Positions 54,098 through 62,550 of a DNA stretch of 64,000 nt are shown piece after piece; the first letter of the stretch is position 1; each line of letters begins with the position of its first letter. A model generated the notes under the pieces. That model saw only the letters and a program-made list of their open reading frames with translations, made no database searches and had not been told where the DNA came from. The stretch is taken from contig CAZIJO010000007.1 in NCBI GenBank assembly GCA_964539515.1, positions 1-64,000 on the forward strand, given 5' to 3'. The stretch is from JADLHS01 sp964539515 (GTDB lineage Bacteria; Verrucomicrobiota; Verrucomicrobiia; Limisphaerales; JADLHS01). The position numbers were made by a program, and so were the translations under genes.

Positions 54098-55081
54098 TTA
54101 AGGATGCGCCAGCTTGACTCCAGAATCCTCCGGCGGCACCCGGCGCAACCAAATTTCCCGCCACAAGTGATAAACATCACGCGAACAGCCGCCCAGGATG
54201 GAGTGCCCATCGCAAGTCACTTCGTCCAGAATAACCGTGTGCTTGAATTCGTGCATTTCGCCGGTCGTCTCGAGAATCGCACGGTCCACCCGGCTCTTGA
54301 CGGCGTACCGTCGGCCGCAAAAGGGCAGCATGTCGGGCGTGAATCCAAGCCCCCGGTTTCGTCCCCGGCGATCCAGCGTCATGGCGATTTCCCGTGGGGT
54401 CTTTACTTCCACCCACTCCCCGGCCTGTAGTTCGAGCGCCTCGTGCGGCGTAGGGCTTGAATTGCCGACCGGTTGCACGGAGCGGCGTCCCAGAAGCTTG
54501 GTCTTGAGCTTGACCACAAACGGAACCCAGACGAACTGGACTGCCTTGCGGAAATCGACGTTTCGGGCACAGAACTCCGCCGTGCAGCGTCGGAAGCTGA
54601 TGGGAAAAAGATACCGGGTTGCCTTGCCCAATTGCGTTGACTGGCAAAGGTAACGCCCGTCACTGTTCCTGGTTTTCAACGGGTACGCGGTCGGAGACTG
54701 CGACGGTGGGCGGGAATACTCAACTGGTGGTCGTTCTTCCATCGGCTCGAGCCACGCTCGCTTCCACAGCAGGGGGCAGTGTCGCTGACAGCCGTCATGG
54801 GCGGCGCCATCGCATCGCACGCCTGTCAGCAGAACTGTATCCGGCAGTAATCGAGCGCCGTACCCTTCCACGCATGTTTTCTCCAGGCGGCGAAACACCC
54901 GGAATTCCCGCCCGCAGAACGGAACCATTTCCGGCATGAAGGGCAAAGACTCAAGAGTGCCCTCCTCATCCAGTGTCGCGGTAATCTCGGTGAAGCTGCG
55001 CACGCGGACACGATGTCCGGGATACAGTTCGTTCCCCGTCCTTCCCCCCCCGGGCGCTTGTGATGTTTGCAGTCGATTCAT
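54098..55081 (-). CDS. protein with duplicated cysteine domain, unknown function
   Basis: 327 residues from ATG 55081. It contains two homologous domains, at about residues 15-115 and 215-320. Each reads: Val-rich strand, ITATLDEEG / IAMTLDRRG, LPFMPEMVPFCGREFRV / LGFTPDMLPFCGRRYAV, then a strand with VRCDG / VTCDG, C-x7-8-C, and LLWKRAWL / LWREIWLR. Every repeat thus has three invariant Cys (PFCGR, CDG, GC). The linker has two more (RRCTAEFCARN). I recall single-domain proteins of this sort near biosynthetic clusters but know no function. It starts 14 bp after the UDP-GlcNAc 2-epimerase-like gene. Metal or Fe-S binding is a guess. Confidence 0.8.
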   Translation of the reverse strand: MNRLQTSQAPGGGRTGNELYPGHRVRVRSFTEITATLDEEGTLESLPFMPEMVPFCGREFRVFRRLEKTCVEGYGARLLPDTVLLTGVRCDGAAHDGCQRHCPLLWKRAWLEPMEERPPVEYSRPPSQSPTAYPLKTRNSDGRYLCQSTQLGKATRYLFPISFRRCTAEFCARNVDFRKAVQFVWVPFVVKLKTKLLGRRSVQPVGNSSPTPHEALELQAGEWVEVKTPREIAMTLDRRGRNRGLGFTPDMLPFCGRRYAVKSRVDRAILETTGEMHEFKHTVILDEVTCDGHSILGGCSRDVYHLWREIWLRRVPPEDSGVKLAHP

Positions 55082-55095
55082 TTCTCTGCCGTGCG

Positions 55096-56217
55096 TCACG
55101 CTTTATGCCAAACGGTCCGATTAACGTAGTCCGTGTAGCTCAAGATAATCCGCACCACTTTCTCCGAGACATTCGGCACGTTGTAGTCCTCGACCATCCG
55201 CAGTGTGCGCCGGGCGTTTCGACCCTGAGTTTCGAGCAGGGCCAGACCCGCCTTCACCCGGGCCAGATTCATGCCGGTCAGCATCACCGCCGCCTCTTCC
55301 ATGCCCTCGGGTCGTTCATGGGCATCGCGGATGTTGAGTGCGGGGAAATTCAAGATGGATGACTCCTCGCTGATGGTGCCGCTGTCTGAGAGAACCGCGC
55401 GGGCATGAATTTGCAACTTGACGTAATCACACAGTCCGAGCGGCTTGAGCAACTCGACCCGTGGATCCAGCACCACCTTTTCCGCCTCGAAACGTTTCCG
55501 AGTGCGCGGATGGGTGGAGACAATAACCCGCAGGTCGTAATCGCCCGCCAGACCATTCAGCAGCTCCACCAACCCGGTAAAATGTCGCGGGCAATCCAAG
55601 TTTTCCTCGCGGTGCGCGCTTACCACGAAGTAGCCGTATTCCTTCAACCTCAAGCGTGCCAGCACTGGGGAGGTTTCGATTTTCGGCAGGTAATGGTGCA
55701 GCACCTCATACATGGGGCTGCCCGTTTTGATGATGCGGTCCGGCGGCAGCCCTTCGCGCAAAAGATACTCCCGCGAGATGTGGCTGTACGGAAGGTTGAT
55801 GTCGGCAAGGTGGTCAATAATCCTCCGGTTGATTTCCTCCGGGACGCGCTGATCAAAACAGCGGTTCCCGGCTTCCATGTGGAAAACGGGCACCCTGCGC
55901 CGCTTAGCAGCGTAGGCCGCGAGGCAACTGTTCGTATCCCCCAACACCAGCAGGGCCTCGGGGGCGATTTTTCCAATCAAGGCATCCGATCGGGCGATGA
56001 TGTTCCCAACCGTCTCCGCGGGACTCGCCCCGGCGGCTTCCAAAAAATGCTCCGGTTTGCGAATCTCCAGATCTTCAAAAAAGATCTGATTCAGTTCGTA
56101 ATCATAATTCTGGCCGGTATGCACCAGCACGTGCTCGACGTGCCGGTCCAAGGCGGCGATCACGCGGGAAAGCCGGATGATCTCCGGCCGGGTACCAACA
56201 ATCGTGAGGACTTTCAT
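55096..56217 (-). CDS. fnlC: UDP-N-acetyl-sugar 2-epimerase of the L-FucNAc pathway
   Basis: 373 residues, GT-B-like epimerase: VLTIVGTRPEIIRLSRVIAA, HTGQNYDYELNQIFF, FHMEAGNRCFDQRVPEEINR, VSAHREENLD and SDSGTISEESSILNFPALNI, which together are diagnostic for the non-hydrolysing UDP-HexNAc 2-epimerases. Combined with the two genes just upstream it corresponds to FnlC/Cap5G, the last enzyme in making UDP-L-FucNAc. The sequence GNRCFDQRVPEEINR (rather than GLRTG) is typical of the Cap5G branch as opposed to WecB. ATG 56217; 22 bp after the preceding gene. Confidence 0.92.
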   Translation of the reverse strand: MKVLTIVGTRPEIIRLSRVIAALDRHVEHVLVHTGQNYDYELNQIFFEDLEIRKPEHFLEAAGASPAETVGNIIARSDALIGKIAPEALLVLGDTNSCLAAYAAKRRRVPVFHMEAGNRCFDQRVPEEINRRIIDHLADINLPYSHISREYLLREGLPPDRIIKTGSPMYEVLHHYLPKIETSPVLARLRLKEYGYFVVSAHREENLDCPRHFTGLVELLNGLAGDYDLRVIVSTHPRTRKRFEAEKVVLDPRVELLKPLGLCDYVKLQIHARAVLSDSGTISEESSILNFPALNIRDAHERPEGMEEAAVMLTGMNLARVKAGLALLETQGRNARRTLRMVEDYNVPNVSEKVVRIILSYTDYVNRTVWHKA

Positions 56218-56222
56218 AGCGG

Positions 56223-56236
56223 AAGTCTAAAGTCAG
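56223..56236. repeat. short degenerate heptamer repeat
   Basis: The 22-bp gap between fnlB and fnlC contains GAAGTCT-AAAGTCA-like heptamers, the same motif class as the block at 57386-57456. Confidence 0.45.
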
Positions 56237-56239
56237 AAT

Positions 56240-57376
56240 TCATAGCACCGGGAGAAAGCTGGTGTCGGGCTGCAATGGATCGAAGACTTCGCTTGCCCAA
56301 AAAAGCACCACCGTCTCGGTGTTCCCCACATTTTCAACCGAATGTGTGTAACCGGGAGGAATGTCCACCACCCGAAAGTCCCTTCCCGAAACCCGATGCT
56401 CAATCACCGCCGGCCTCTGACCTTCGCCGCCTGGTTGGATTGCGCGTAGCCGGATGACCGCTTCCCCCTCCACCACCAGAAATTTTTCCGTTTTGGTATG
56501 GTGATAATGGTTGCCCCGAGTAATGCCCGGCTTGGTGCGCGAGACAAAAATCTGACCGAAATGCTCCGACTTCATGAACTCCGCCAGACAGCCCCGGTTG
56601 TCGGTCTTGAGGTCCAGGCTGTAAGCAAGGTCCGAGGCCTCCAGATAGCTCAGGTAGGTCGCATACAAACCGCGGGTGAATTCATCCGCGAACGAAGGCA
56701 GCCTGAGGCTTTGCCGTGACTGCCGGAACGATTGGATCTTTGCGGCTAAAGCCCCCAGCGTGATCTTGACCGAACGCGCAACCTGGCGGTACGAAGAAAG
56801 TTCGGGGGCGGACTTTTCATCGAGGACCGCCGCAAAGGCGGCGACCACGTCGTCGATGTAAACCAGTTCGAGTTCCTTATTCGGATCGGAAATCGCAATG
56901 GGCAGGTCGTGAGCAATATTATGGCAAAACGTGGCGGTCACGGAGTTGTAATTGGGCCGGCACCATTTCCCGAAGACATTTTTGAGCCGGAAAATCACGC
57001 AGCGTCCTCCGGTTTTCTGCGACCAGACCTGCAATACCTGCTCCGCCTCCCGCTTGCTGACCCCGTAGGGATTATCCAGCTCAGCTTGAATCGAAGACGA
57101 CAGGACAATGGTGGGTTTGCGGCCAAGCCGCTGGAGCGAGGTGCACAGCGTTTCGGTGAAACCCGCGTTGCCGGTTTGGAACTCGCCGGGGTCCTGGGGC
57201 CGATTGACTCCGGCCAGGTGGTAAATGATATCGGCCTCCGTCAACGCTCGGTCGAGTTCCTCGGCTGTGTTCCCGAGGTCAAACCCAACGACGCGGACAT
57301 CTGGTCTGCGGCCAAACGCTTCCATCAGGTGCTTGCCGATAAACCCCGCCGAGCCCGTGACGAGAATGGTTTGCAT
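56240..57376 (-). CDS. fnlB: bifunctional NAD-dependent reductase/cupin of the L-FucNAc pathway
   Basis: 378 residues. The N-terminal extended SDR domain has ILVTGSAGFIGKHLMEAF, YHLAGVNRPQ and the catalytic Y-x3-K in YGVSKREAEQ. The C-terminal cupin has GNHYHHTKTEKFLVVEGEA and PPGYTHSVENVG. This two-domain layout is that of Cap5F/WbjC/FnlB, which converts the FnlA product toward UDP-6-deoxy-talNAc. It lies 11 bp downstream of fnlA. The substrate assignment rests on the complete neighbouring trio. Confidence 0.93.
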   Translation of the reverse strand: MQTILVTGSAGFIGKHLMEAFGRRPDVRVVGFDLGNTAEELDRALTEADIIYHLAGVNRPQDPGEFQTGNAGFTETLCTSLQRLGRKPTIVLSSSIQAELDNPYGVSKREAEQVLQVWSQKTGGRCVIFRLKNVFGKWCRPNYNSVTATFCHNIAHDLPIAISDPNKELELVYIDDVVAAFAAVLDEKSAPELSSYRQVARSVKITLGALAAKIQSFRQSRQSLRLPSFADEFTRGLYATYLSYLEASDLAYSLDLKTDNRGCLAEFMKSEHFGQIFVSRTKPGITRGNHYHHTKTEKFLVVEGEAVIRLRAIQPGGEGQRPAVIEHRVSGRDFRVVDIPPGYTHSVENVGNTETVVLFWASEVFDPLQPDTSFLPVL

Positions 57377-57385
57377 GGCACTAAG

Positions 57386-57456
57386 GACTACGAGACGGCG
57401 GGCTGCGGACTGCAGACTTCAGCTTTTAGACTTTGGACCTTCACCTTTGGACTGCG
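57386..57456. repeat. degenerate 7-bp tandem repeat across the fnlA 3' end
   Basis: About ten heptamer units, e.g. GACTGCA, GACTTCA, GCTTTTA, GACTTTG, GACCTTC, ACCTTTG, GACTGCG. They run from the last 69 bases of fnlA through its stop codon into the fnlA-fnlB gap. The encoded tail SPKVKVQSLKAEVCSPQPA is therefore repeat-derived. Confidence 0.75.
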
Positions 57457-58476
57457 TTCCGTTCGTCGCCGCGCCATCGCTTGCCGCATCTCGGGCAGCG
57501 TGAGCAGCAAGTCCATCATCTGCTCGAGGTTCAATCGCCGGGCGTTATTCGAGTGGTAGTCCTCGATTTCGGCCAGTTTGGGAGTGCCTTCCGAGAAATA
57601 GACATTGTAGTTCAGGTCGCGGTTGTCGGCCGGTACCCGAAAGTGATCCCCCATGTCCTCGGCTTTCGCTGCCTCCTCCCGGGTGAGCAGTGTCTCATAC
57701 GACTTCTCGCCATGACGGGTGCCGATGACTTTGATCGGGTTGTCCGCTTTTAGCAACCGTTTCACCGCCTCCGCCAGCAGGCCGATCGTCGCCGCGGGTG
57801 CTTTCTGCACAAACCGATCGCCCGGCCTCGCGTTTTTGAACGCGAACAACACCAGGTCAACCGCGGCCTCGAGGTTCATCATGAACCGGGTCATCTCCGG
57901 GTCGGTAACCGTCAGCGGTTGCCCGGCTTCGATCTGTTGAATAAACAAGGGGATGACCGAGCCGCGGGAGGCCATCACATTGCCATACCGCGTTCCGCAA
58001 AACACCAACCCCATTTCGGCGGCAACGCGGGACCGGGCGATCATCACCTTTTCCATCATGCCTTTGGACATCCCCATCGCATTGATCGGGTACGCAGCCT
58101 TGTCGGTGCTGAGGACCACCACGCACTTAACTCTGGCCTGCAAGGCGGCGTGGAGCGTGTTATCCGCGCCGACCACGTTGGTGCGGATGGCTTCCATGGG
58201 ATAAAACTCACATGAGGGCACCTGCTTCAATGCTGCGGCATGAAAGACATAGTCCACACCCTCCATCGCCTCCTGGAGGCCGTCCAATTGGCGGACGTCA
58301 CCGATATAAAACTTCAGCTTCGGGTCGCGATACTGCTGTCGCATGTCATCCTGTTTCTTTTCATCCCTGGAGAAAACGCGGATTTGCTTGATGTCGGTTT
58401 TGAGAAAACGCCGCAGGACGGCATTGCCGAAACTGCCCGTGCCTCCAGTAATGAGAAGAGTTTTGCTCGTAAACAT
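57388..58476 (-). CDS. fnlA: UDP-GlcNAc 4,6-dehydratase/5-epimerase of the L-FucNAc pathway
   Basis: 362 residues, SDR fold: LLITGGTGSFGNAVLRRF for NAD(P), FHAAALKQVPSCEFYPMEA, the catalytic STDKAAYPINAMGMSKGMME (Met in place of Tyr, Lys kept) and RYGNVMASRGSVIPLF. Matches Cap5E/WbjB/FnlA, the first enzyme of the UDP-L-FucNAc route. ATG 58476 is preceded by GGAGG six bases upstream, the best ribosome site in this part. The last 25 or so residues are beyond the usual family end and encoded by the heptamer repeat block, so they are unlikely to be functional. Confidence 0.94.
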   Translation of the reverse strand: MFTSKTLLITGGTGSFGNAVLRRFLKTDIKQIRVFSRDEKKQDDMRQQYRDPKLKFYIGDVRQLDGLQEAMEGVDYVFHAAALKQVPSCEFYPMEAIRTNVVGADNTLHAALQARVKCVVVLSTDKAAYPINAMGMSKGMMEKVMIARSRVAAEMGLVFCGTRYGNVMASRGSVIPLFIQQIEAGQPLTVTDPEMTRFMMNLEAAVDLVLFAFKNARPGDRFVQKAPAATIGLLAEAVKRLLKADNPIKVIGTRHGEKSYETLLTREEAAKAEDMGDHFRVPADNRDLNYNVYFSEGTPKLAEIEDYHSNNARRLNLEQMMDLLLTLPEMRQAMARRRTERSPKVKVQSLKAEVCSPQPAVS

Positions 58477-58494
58477 GATTTGCCTCCGCTGTAA

Positions 58495-59676
58495 TTATTC
58501 AATCGTCAATCGCTTCGTTGCTAACGAACAGCTCGGCTCGCCGGCACTGACGCTTCGTCCCGCCGCATCGCTCCAAAGACGGAGCAGTCGGCCAAAAACG
58601 ACATCGGTAGTGTAAGCTCGCTTCACCTTGGCCTCGGCGCGCCGGCCCAAGGTCGCGCGCAATTGGGGGTCCGAAAGGAGTTGGCGGAGTGCGACAGCCA
58701 AAGCTGCTGTATTGCGAGGATTGATTACCAACCCGCAAGGCTCATCGCCATCGGCATCCAGCATCTCCGCCACCGCCCCAACCCGCGTGCTGATGATCGC
58801 CTTGCCGGCCGCCATGGCTTCCAGAATTACGTTGGGAAAACCTTCGGTGTAGGTGGGCAGTACAAAGATCTCGGCGCCCTGCATCAGCCGCGAGGCGCCT
58901 TCTGGTGGCAGATCACCGAGGAACTCGACCCTGCTCTCCGGCCCGACCATTTCAAGCAACTTCCCTTGGTAGCTCGCGCTCCCCAGCCCTGCCAACCGCA
59001 GACGCCAGCCCATCGGACGCAGTTCCCGCCAAGCCTCCATTAACTCTTTCATACCTTTGGTTGGAACCACATAGCCTAAGTAGAGCACGCTCGGCTGACC
59101 TGGCGAATCCCGATCGACTTTCGTTGAAGTCGCCGCAATCGCGTTGGGCAGTCGCACTACCCGCTCAGCAGGAAGAAAGCGCTTCAGGGCTTCCTCAGAG
59201 CCTTTGTCCAGAACCACAACCTGACCGGCCAGTTGGAGTGCCCCTCGGAGTCCCCACCACTCCCATCCTTTCCGTGCCATGACCTCTGGCAATCGGCCCA
59301 TTCGAAGGTGGTAAATAGTACGGACCCCACCTACCGCCGCCAGGGCGAGCATTGCTGTATCCCAAGGCCCGCGCAATCGGGCGGAGGTGTTCAAGTGAAG
59401 GACATGAGGGCGGAACACGACCATCTGAACCAGAGTCCTCCAGGCATCCCGCACGCCCTGCAACACTCCGCCCACGACCCGCCTCCAAATCCTCATATCC
59501 TCAATCGTGCGCCAGCGCGGCGAGATATCCACCGACCGCACGGCTACCGCGGGCTTGGTGGCCAGCCAGTCCAGCACCAAGACCGTCCAGCGCCCAATCC
59601 CGCCACTGGGCGGCGGCAGAGGCGATACAAGTAGCACTCGAAGCGGGATGCGGCTATGACGTGCCGGCGCAATCAT
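58495..59676 (-). CDS. glycosyltransferase family 4
   Basis: GT-B enzyme of 393 residues. N-terminal LLVSPLPPPSGGIGRWTVLV, HLNTSARLRGPWDTAMLALA and IYHLRMGRLPEV; the donor domain has VLYLGYVVPTKGMKELMEAW, LRLAGLGSASYQGKLLEM and the E-x7-E signature in PTYTEGFPNVILEAMAAGKA. Acts in the cytoplasm on the lipid-linked repeat unit; donor unknown. It ends 18 bp before fnlA. A TATAAT at 59711-59716 lies in the right place to drive this gene and the fnl genes. Confidence 0.9.
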   Translation of the reverse strand: MIAPARHSRIPLRVLLVSPLPPPSGGIGRWTVLVLDWLATKPAVAVRSVDISPRWRTIEDMRIWRRVVGGVLQGVRDAWRTLVQMVVFRPHVLHLNTSARLRGPWDTAMLALAAVGGVRTIYHLRMGRLPEVMARKGWEWWGLRGALQLAGQVVVLDKGSEEALKRFLPAERVVRLPNAIAATSTKVDRDSPGQPSVLYLGYVVPTKGMKELMEAWRELRPMGWRLRLAGLGSASYQGKLLEMVGPESRVEFLGDLPPEGASRLMQGAEIFVLPTYTEGFPNVILEAMAAGKAIISTRVGAVAEMLDADGDEPCGLVINPRNTAALAVALRQLLSDPQLRATLGRRAEAKVKRAYTTDVVFGRLLRLWSDAAGRSVSAGEPSCSLATKRLTIE

Positions 59677-59710
59677 TTGGTTTCAAGTTCTCCTATCTGC
59701 CACCATCCTA

Positions 59711-59716
59711 ATTATA
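59711..59716 (-). promoter_or_regulatory. candidate -10 element (TATAAT)
   Basis: Perfect TATAAT on the minus strand, about 35 bp before the start of the glycosyltransferase gene, in a 186-bp gap. The -35 position has no good match, so the call is tentative. Confidence 0.35.
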
Positions 59717-59862
59717 CACGCGCCAATCGTTGTTCAGGCGGCTCAAATACCGCCCTATAGTGAACCATCCCATCAAGCTTCCGTCCGGAAAGCAAGGCGT
59801 TGGCGGCCAAACCCGGCTGGCCAATATCAGGCTGTACGCCGGGCTTCGAAATTCAATAGAAG

Positions 59863-61113
59863 TCATCGCCTCCCTTGCTGGCGGCGACCAATTACTTGTC
59901 TCATAAACCCAGCCAGTGGCTCCACCCAATTTCGATAATCAAGACTCACCTGTGCTCTCTGCCGGGCGCTTGCGCGCATGGCCCTCCGCTGCTCCCGAGA
60001 CAGTGCCAACGCGCGCCGCAACCCCGACGCAAACGCTTCAGGCGAGCAATCCTTAACGACCAATCCTTCCTGTCCGTCCCGCACATATAATCTCATGTCC
60101 CCAGTCAGATTGCAGATTACGGGGACGCCCATCGCTAGACTCTCGACCAATTTGGTTGGGAAGCCCGCGTGGGCGAAGCGCTGGTCAGGGCGCAAGATAA
60201 TGGAGAAGTCTGCTTGGGCCAAATGACTTAGGGCCTCTTGATGTGGCAATGACCCAGTAAAACAGAGGTGATCACGCATCCTCTCCAACAACTCAGCGTC
60301 TTTCCCCAAATTCAGAGCAATTTCACTTTTCGAAGGGCCTACTATCGCCAGCTCGCACTTGCGAGCACTCGCTTCCAGCCGGGCCAGTCCGCGAATCGCG
60401 TTTACTAACAGATCCTTCCTCGCAGCACTGCCAACAAAGGCGAGACGTAGCGGTCCTGCTGGTGCTCGATCTGTCTCAGTGCATCTCCAGCAACTGGCGC
60501 GCGTGTCTACCAGTGCCGGGACGCGGACGGTAGGTCTGCCGTCACGACGAAAAAATCCCTCTAGGAAGCTGCTTATGGCACACACGCCGTCAGCCCGGGC
60601 ACGCATGTATCGTCTTCCCAGTTCCAAATCCAAAGCAAAAGGTCCGAAGGGTCCGCCTAGAACATGGCGTCGATCATACCATTCGACAACGTCGCCGATC
60701 ATGGCAATGCGGTGGTGCGAACAGAAGCGTCGCAGCTGAACGAGCAATAGGTAGCTGGGTTGATAGGCTATGACGGCAACGGCCCCAGTATGCCACAGAC
60801 GCTTCAAGCGTCCTATAGCACTCAGCCCGCTCAAATGAGTGTGCCAGAGCCGCCAGAGTCTTCTGGCGGGGGATGTCCCAGCATTTCCCGCTGGGTAATA
60901 CTCGAAGCCGTCATATTCGAATCCTCCATTTGGGAAACTATGTTGCGATTCACCGGCAACTTCAGATCCTAAGAACACTGCCTTAAATCCGCCATCTCGC
61001 AGACAATTGCCAATCCCACGCACCCTTTGCCCGCCCGCATTCCCATCAGGAAAGCGAAATGCGCCAACGTAGTAGATCGTACTGCCATCGCAGGGCCTCA
61101 TAAACAAACTCAT
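59863..61113 (-). CDS. glycosyltransferase, GT4-like
   Basis: 416 residues. The first residues IYYVGAFRFPDGNAGGQRVR resemble the N-terminus of GT4 enzymes acting in polysaccharide loci. GDVVEWYDRRHVLGGPFGPF and GVCAISSFLEGFFRRDGRPT are acceptor-side features; RLAFVGSAARKDLLVNAIRG, LCFTGSLPHQEALSHLAQAD, HAGFPTKLVESLAMGVPVIC and GLVVKDCSPEAFASGLRRAL make up the donor domain. The pattern F-P-T-K-x-x-E replaces the common E-x7-E form. Starts at ATG 61113 or 61101. Sugar donor unknown. Confidence 0.87.
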   Translation of the reverse strand: MSLFMRPCDGSTIYYVGAFRFPDGNAGGQRVRGIGNCLRDGGFKAVFLGSEVAGESQHSFPNGGFEYDGFEYYPAGNAGTSPARRLWRLWHTHLSGLSAIGRLKRLWHTGAVAVIAYQPSYLLLVQLRRFCSHHRIAMIGDVVEWYDRRHVLGGPFGPFALDLELGRRYMRARADGVCAISSFLEGFFRRDGRPTVRVPALVDTRASCWRCTETDRAPAGPLRLAFVGSAARKDLLVNAIRGLARLEASARKCELAIVGPSKSEIALNLGKDAELLERMRDHLCFTGSLPHQEALSHLAQADFSIILRPDQRFAHAGFPTKLVESLAMGVPVICNLTGDMRLYVRDGQEGLVVKDCSPEAFASGLRRALALSREQRRAMRASARQRAQVSLDYRNWVEPLAGFMRQVIGRRQQGRR

Positions 61114-61292
61114 CCCTTCGGCTGCTTAAAGCTTGGTTGCGATTGCTCTCGAACCTGGAAACCTGGCTATCATTGCTTCACCCCCACAATCTTATCCACA
61201 TGGCATATTCCAATTCGCAGCGCCTCCAGTTTTGCCCCAAGAAAAGAATCTCCTCTTGAGCCTCAATGCGAGAAATTGTAAAAGGAGAGAAG

Positions 61293-61352
61293 ATGCTGAA
61301 AACTTTTGGTAGCGATCAAGGAAGCGCACACACTGGGGTTTGCTGTTCATAA
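61293..61352 (+). CDS. possible 19-residue leader peptide
   Basis: ATG at 61293 is preceded by AAAGGAG five bases upstream, one of the strongest ribosome sites in the window. The frame encodes MLKTFGSDQGSAHTGVCCS and stops 5 bp before the ATG of the next gene. It could be a translational leader or coupling peptide for the glycosyltransferase gene, which itself lacks a Shine-Dalgarno sequence. No homologue known; chance cannot be excluded. Confidence 0.4.
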   Translation: MLKTFGSDQGSAHTGVCCS

Positions 61353-61357
61353 CAGAA

Positions 61358-62542
61358 ATGAGAATCGCTATTATCTCGATACACTTTCTGGAAACGACGA
61401 TCCCACTCGCGCGACATCTTGCTCAGATTCCAGGAGTGACGGTCCAATTGATCAGCGCTTTGCCGTTGGTAGACCGAAACAGTTTCGTCCTGGATTTCAC
61501 AGCAGTTGAACCTCGGATAGGATTTAACAACAACTTGCTTGCAGAGGTAGCCAACCCGAGGCTGCTTTCGTATATGTCTTTGTTTTCCATGCAGACATTC
61601 TTTTTTAGCGGCGGACGTCAAAACATTCTGCGCGACATCCGCTTGGCTTGGGAACTTTCATCGCATCTCCGGAAGCAACGCTTCGACGTTGTGCACTTCA
61701 TCGGTTCAAACCCTTTTTTCATTTTCCTCCACTTGATGTTAAGATCGAAAGTAAACGTCCATTCCTTACATGAGGTAACCGGGCACGACGGAACTCTTAC
61801 CTTGAGGAATCGAGCACTGCTTTCACTCATTATACTCAGGCGACGGTTGCACCTTATACTGTTTTCGCGGGCTTCCTACGAAAGGTTTCAGGCGTTTACC
61901 CGCCGGTTCACAATTAAATCCTCCTCGGAGAATCGATCGACCGTCATTCCATTTGGCGTGTTTGAAACGTATCGATTCTTTCAACACGCTGATCCTATCC
62001 GCCAACAAAAACAGATTCTCTTCCTCGGTCGCATTTCGCCCTACAAGGGAGTGGCCTATCTGATCGAGGCTTTCAAGATAGTCGTTAAAAGTGTTCCGGA
62101 TGCTCGGCTAGTCATTGCAGGGCATGGAAGAGTTAACTCCTGCGTGGAGGGTTATGATATTCAAATTCATAATAAAGTCCTGTCGAATGACGAAATTGTT
62201 CATTTAAACCAAATCTCGACTGTTGTCGTCTGCCCATATCTTTCAGCCTCCCAAAGCGGCATTCCCATGGTGGCCTTCTTGTATAACAACCCTGTCGTTG
62301 CAACAGATGTTGGCGCCCTTCCAGAGGTTGTGGAGCATGGAAGAAGTGGACTGATTGTGCCCCGAGCGGACTCACGCGCACTGGCTGAGGCCCTCATTGA
62401 ATTACTCACAAATCCCACCATGTTGGCCGACATGAGGAGTTACATCGCACATAAGTACGCGCACGGGGCTGGTGAATTCGCGTGGGATGCAATAGCCGAA
62501 CAAACTCTTCGTGTATATCGCTCATCACTCAACCTGGCCTGA
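61358..62542 (+). CDS. glycosyltransferase family 4, AT-richer gene
   Basis: GT-B enzyme of 394 residues from ATG 61358 (MRIAIISIHFLETTIPLARH). The donor domain has ILFLGRISPYKGVAYLIEAF, ARLVIAGHGRV, SASQSGIPMVAFLYNNPVVA and DVGALPEVVEHGRSGLIVPR, which are standard GT4 features; the E-x7-E start is replaced by SASQSGIP. The coding sequence is visibly richer in A and T and in AAA/ATT codons than the genes to its left, and it is on the opposite strand, both suggesting later acquisition. It converges with the pyruvyltransferase gene, leaving only 8 bp between stops. Confidence 0.9.
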   Translation: MRIAIISIHFLETTIPLARHLAQIPGVTVQLISALPLVDRNSFVLDFTAVEPRIGFNNNLLAEVANPRLLSYMSLFSMQTFFFSGGRQNILRDIRLAWELSSHLRKQRFDVVHFIGSNPFFIFLHLMLRSKVNVHSLHEVTGHDGTLTLRNRALLSLIILRRRLHLILFSRASYERFQAFTRRFTIKSSSENRSTVIPFGVFETYRFFQHADPIRQQKQILFLGRISPYKGVAYLIEAFKIVVKSVPDARLVIAGHGRVNSCVEGYDIQIHNKVLSNDEIVHLNQISTVVVCPYLSASQSGIPMVAFLYNNPVVATDVGALPEVVEHGRSGLIVPRADSRALAEALIELLTNPTMLADMRSYIAHKYAHGAGEFAWDAIAEQTLRVYRSSLNLA

Positions 62543-62550
62543 ACCGAACC

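Noticed and set aside
59708..59929. Minus-strand frame of 73 codons in the gap after the GT4-like gene (ends YLSRLNNDWRVYN)
   Set aside because: Overlaps the confident transferase gene and has no recognisable family; its tail looks protein-like but cannot be supported as a gene.
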